DNA of 38,777 nt from Verrucomicrobiota bacterium (GTDB lineage: Bacteria; Verrucomicrobiota; Verrucomicrobiia; Verrucomicrobiales; Verrucomicrobiaceae), in assembly GCA_025360015.1 (NCBI GenBank), contig JANYCZ010000026.1, forward strand, positions 1-38,777, read 5' to 3'. The notes beneath the pieces were generated by a model that ran no database searches, was not told the DNA's origin, and worked only from the letters and a program-made list of their open reading frames with translations. Each line of letters begins with the position of its first letter. The first letter of the stretch is position 1. Below are positions 37,603-38,777 of this stretch, piece by piece. The position numbers and the translations under genes were made by a program.

Positions 37603-38769
37603 TCACGTGGCAGTCTGCGCGGCGGTCAGTCCAAGCGCCTCCAGGGTGCTGCGTCCGGTGTTGAGCCGCCAGAGATCCACGGCAAGCTCGCGCGCCAGGG
37701 CCACGGCGATCTTTTTCTTGTTGGCCGGCCTTTTGCCGTCACTGCCCTTCAGGCGCTCCACCACTTTGAGCAGCCTCTTCCAACCGGGCTGCAGCCGGAT
37801 AAACCGCCACACACATTCCACCAGGGCGTGCCGCAGCCGTGGATTGCCGTGCTTGTTAATGCTGCCCTGCCTGCGTTTGCCTCCGCTGCTGTGCTCGCTG
37901 GGACACAGACCCGTATAGCTGCTGACCTGCCGCCGGTTGTTGAACCGGCTCCAGTCGAGCACCTCGTTTTCAATGATGCGTTCGGTGAGAGCTCCGAGTC
38001 CCTTGGGCCGTGCCGTCGCTGCCGCCGCCCTGGCCTCGATCTGCGCGGTGCGCTGCGTGATGAGTTCTTCGAGCTTCACGAGCACCTGGCTCAGGGGCTC
38101 CAGCAGCTCTTTGAGATGCTGTGGCAGATGTTTGCTCAGCACGCTCCACGCGCTCTTGCGCCACCAGTATCCGCTGACCTCATGTCCCTGGCTCATGCCG
38201 TGGCTGCGGCCCATCGCTCCGAGACGACGCACTTCTCTCACGAACCCTTCGCGCTGCCGTGTGATCAGCCGGCGCTTCTCCTGCTCCACCTCTGGCACCC
38301 GCACGATGGCCAGCGCGTTCTTGTTGCCGGCTTCATACCGGGCGAGGCCTTCGGCAAGCTCCCGTGCATCGCGGCTGTCGGTCTTCACGCGCTCGCCGTG
38401 CCGGTCCCAGTCCTGCGGGCGCACCACGCGGCAGGTGATGCCATGCGCCGTGAGCTGCCGCTGCAGCGTGTAGCCAAAGGGGCCCGCCTCGTAGCAGCAC
38501 ACGATGCGTTTGGCGTGGGCCTTCTGCTTGACCACCCAGGACACCAGTTCCTCCGGCTTCATGCGCTGGGCGGGCTGCACCGTGGAGGCGTCAATCTTGC
38601 GGCAGACAACGTGCTGGCGCAGATGCACGTCGATGCCCATGACCATGAGTTCGGGCAGCGATGCTGGCAGCACGGCGGATGCCTCCGGTGTGGGCGGCGG
38701 GGGAGTGGGCGATGACGGCGGCGTTGCTGCCAGGGCGGTGGCAGCCACTTTTGTGCTGCTCGCTTTCAC
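37603..38769 (-). CDS. IS110-family (DEDD) transposase
   Basis: This encodes 388 residues. After a proline-rich N terminus, the RuvC-like DEDD domain shows MGIDVHLRQHVV (first Asp), VCCYEAGPFGY (Glu) and VKTDSRDARELAEGLARY (two Asp). The C-terminal Transposase_20 domain has LDWSRFNNRRQVSSYTGLCPSE followed by SSGGKRRQGSINKHGNPRLRHALVECVWR, including the conserved Ser of GSINKHGN. All catalytic residues are present and the frame is intact, so it is probably active. The N-terminal extension of about 40 residues (TPPSSPTPPPPTPEAS) is unusual; the true start could be an internal Met (MVMGIDV). It faces away from the R1 array. Confidence 0.9.
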   Translation of the reverse strand: MKASSTKVAATALAATPPSSPTPPPPTPEASAVLPASLPELMVMGIDVHLRQHVVCRKIDASTVQPAQRMKPEELVSWVVKQKAHAKRIVCCYEAGPFGYTLQRQLTAHGITCRVVRPQDWDRHGERVKTDSRDARELAEGLARYEAGNKNALAIVRVPEVEQEKRRLITRQREGFVREVRRLGAMGRSHGMSQGHEVSGYWWRKSAWSVLSKHLPQHLKELLEPLSQVLVKLEELITQRTAQIEARAAAATARPKGLGALTERIIENEVLDWSRFNNRRQVSSYTGLCPSEHSSGGKRRQGSINKHGNPRLRHALVECVWRFIRLQPGWKRLLKVVERLKGSDGKRPANKKKIAVALARELAVDLWRLNTGRSTLEALGLTAAQTAT

Positions 38770-38777
38770 CTTCGTCG

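Larger units (their letters stand above)
37194..38777 (-). mobile_element. IS110-family insertion sequence (left end outside window)
   Basis: It consists of the transposase at 37603-38769 and a non-coding right part of up to 400 bases. The boundary is set tentatively at 37193/37194, where the third R1 unit is interrupted after CCATCCT; a second CCATCCTGCTAT at 37348-37359 is an alternative edge. IS110 elements lack classical inverted ends, so the boundary cannot be fixed by inspection. Confidence 0.6.

Overview
The window looks like chromosomal DNA of a GC-rich Verrucomicrobium, most likely a Prosthecobacter-like member of the Verrucomicrobiaceae. This is an inference from gene content: secreted PQQ-type propeller proteins, a metalloprotease with Calx-beta and delta-60 repeats, a Ser/Thr kinase fused to a formylglycine-enzyme-like domain, and a PhoH / 7TM-HD / YbeY operon. 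No rRNA or tRNA gene was found, so the taxonomy rests on proteins alone.

Layout. 1-9.7 kb, mostly minus strand: a dispersed repeat, a small secreted protein, a 1,417-residue secreted metalloprotease, and a two-gene operon of secreted beta-propeller proteins ending in a clear terminator. 9.7-17.3 kb: a gap with palindromes, a REP-associated (RAYT) transposase, a small envelope-glycosylation cassette (GT2, PIG-L deacetylase, GT39-type membrane transferase) and the kinase/PEGA/FGE fusion. 17.4-18.7 kb: a compact AT-richer island with an XRE regulator overlapping an HNH nuclease and a divergent small HNH-like zinc protein, laid out like the controller/nuclease half of a restriction system but without a methyltransferase. 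18.9-21.5 kb: a HemN/HemW-like radical SAM enzyme, a chorismate-lyase-like protein, hairpin repeats and a small membrane protein. 21.65-24.57 kb: a Toprim primase and a RepA-like ATPase, translationally coupled and bracketed by about 50-bp inverted copies of a GTTTCC-rich sequence, which suggests a small replication-module element. 24.7-31.1 kb, minus strand: four genes joined by ATGA overlaps (CHASE3 hybrid kinase, CheR, CheB, response regulator/kinase), a chemosensory-like signalling operon with no chemoreceptor. 31.5-36.0 kb, plus strand: two exported proteins, then phoH, a 7TM-HD phosphohydrolase and ybeY. 36.0-38.8 kb: a scarred region with a gene interrupted by a stop, a remnant of a second ybeY 3' end, three tandem 167-bp repeats and an IS110-family insertion with a structured non-coding end.

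The most notable candidates for undescribed biology are the XRE/HNH/HNH-like island, the primase-ATPase element, and the interplay of small repeats (R1, R2, ATGCCAGGCAT palindromes) with the RAYT and IS110 enzymes. All family calls come from motifs read by eye; no database search was run.
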